Assembly: GCA_029976905.1 (NCBI GenBank)
Contig: JAPOLW010000047.1
Coordinates: forward strand, 1 to 13,535
Source of the DNA: a bacterium
Lineage (GTDB): Bacteria > Desulfobacterota > Binatia > UBA12015
Length of the DNA: 13,535 bases
Reading direction: 5' to 3'
The notes under the pieces were generated by a model. It saw only the letters and a list, made by a program, of their open reading frames with translations. It did no database searches and had not been told where the DNA came from. Every line of letters begins with the position of its first letter. Position 1 is the stretch's first letter. The position numbers and the translations under genes were made by a program. This document shows positions 13,266 through 13,535 of the stretch, one piece after another.

Positions 13266-13535
13266 GGATTCGTAATCTGGCTCACCACCGACGTCTGTAT
13301 GATCTGTCGAAGGCCCATCCGCCCTTCCCAGAGAACCACGACGGTCACGCGCTTCGAGAAGTCGGCCTCACTCACGGCACGGAAGAAGGTGAACGATTCG
13401 CCTTCGACCGAAACCGAATCGACCAACGACACCACATCCGCGAAGGCACTGCGTCGCATCAGCTCGATCTGCTGGTTGGCGATGAAGGTCGCGAGCCCCT
13501 GGTTGTTGCCGAGCGACTGGGCCCGGTTGGAGACC
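13262..13535 (-). CDS. PilV-like minor pilin, C-terminal part
   Basis: The frame is open from the right edge of the window and ends at a TGA overlapping the PilW-like ATG. About 90 residues are visible. NNQGLATFIANQQIELM followed by RRSAFADVVSLV is the typical helix that ends the N-terminal pilin domain of PilV/PilE-type minor pilins. The rest has alternating beta strands (FTFFRAVSEADFSKRVTVVVLWEG) and a terminal TSVVSQITNP. The prepilin leader lies outside the window. Operon position before PilW and PilX supports the name, but without the N-terminus the exact class cannot be fixed. Confidence 0.65.
   Translation of the reverse strand, partial: VSNRAQSLGNNQGLATFIANQQIELMRRSAFADVVSLVDSVSVEGESFTFFRAVSEADFSKRVTVVVLWEGRMGLRQIIQTSVVSQITNP

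Overview
The window is a high-GC, gene-dense bacterial chromosome segment with short intergenic gaps, frequent 4-bp stop/start overlaps and several GTG starts. A TupA-type tungstate-binding protein, a MetF reductase, a CoA-dependent catabolic operon and type IV minor pilins together suggest an aerobic or facultative Gram-negative, perhaps a deltaproteobacterial-type lineage (Myxococcota or Binatota-like). That placement is an inference; no marker gene here fixes the taxon. No transposase, phage gene, tRNA, rRNA or CRISPR array was seen.

Layout. (1) Bases 1-1354, minus strand: a tungstate ABC uptake pair, tupA followed by a partial tupB whose family resemblance stops at about base 105, next to an odd low-complexity stretch at the window edge. 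(2) 1423-2885, minus: a small TPR protein that may be a lipoprotein, preceded by metF. (3) 2977-3483, plus: a small membrane-anchored DUF2939-like protein divergent from metF. (4) 3494-9193, minus: a six-gene block, transcribed as IclR regulator, family III CoA-transferase, limonene-epoxide-hydrolase/SnoaL-like protein, cyclase-family hydrolase, acyl-CoA dehydrogenase, and a double-hotdog MaoC hydratase that closely resembles mesaconyl-CoA hydratase. (5) 9251-11322, plus: a secreted TPR protein, a dodecin, and a metallo-beta-lactamase-fold hydrolase translationally coupled to the dodecin. (6) 11547-13535, minus: a type IV minor pilin set (PilV-like partial, PilW-like, PilX-like) followed by a small exported DUF5666-like protein. 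A 3 x 16-bp GC-rich tandem repeat separates the last two genes.

The most interesting unit is region 4. CoA transfer, alpha/beta-desaturation and hydration follow in logical order. The hydratase's resemblance to mesaconyl-CoA hydratase suggests a branched C5 dicarboxylate (methylsuccinate/mesaconate type) or an analogous branched acid as substrate. The epoxide-hydrolase-like and cyclase-family proteins hint at upstream opening of a ring or epoxide. This exact gene combination is not one I recognise as a characterised pathway. A 12-bp perfect palindrome at the iclR start codon is a plausible operator for it.
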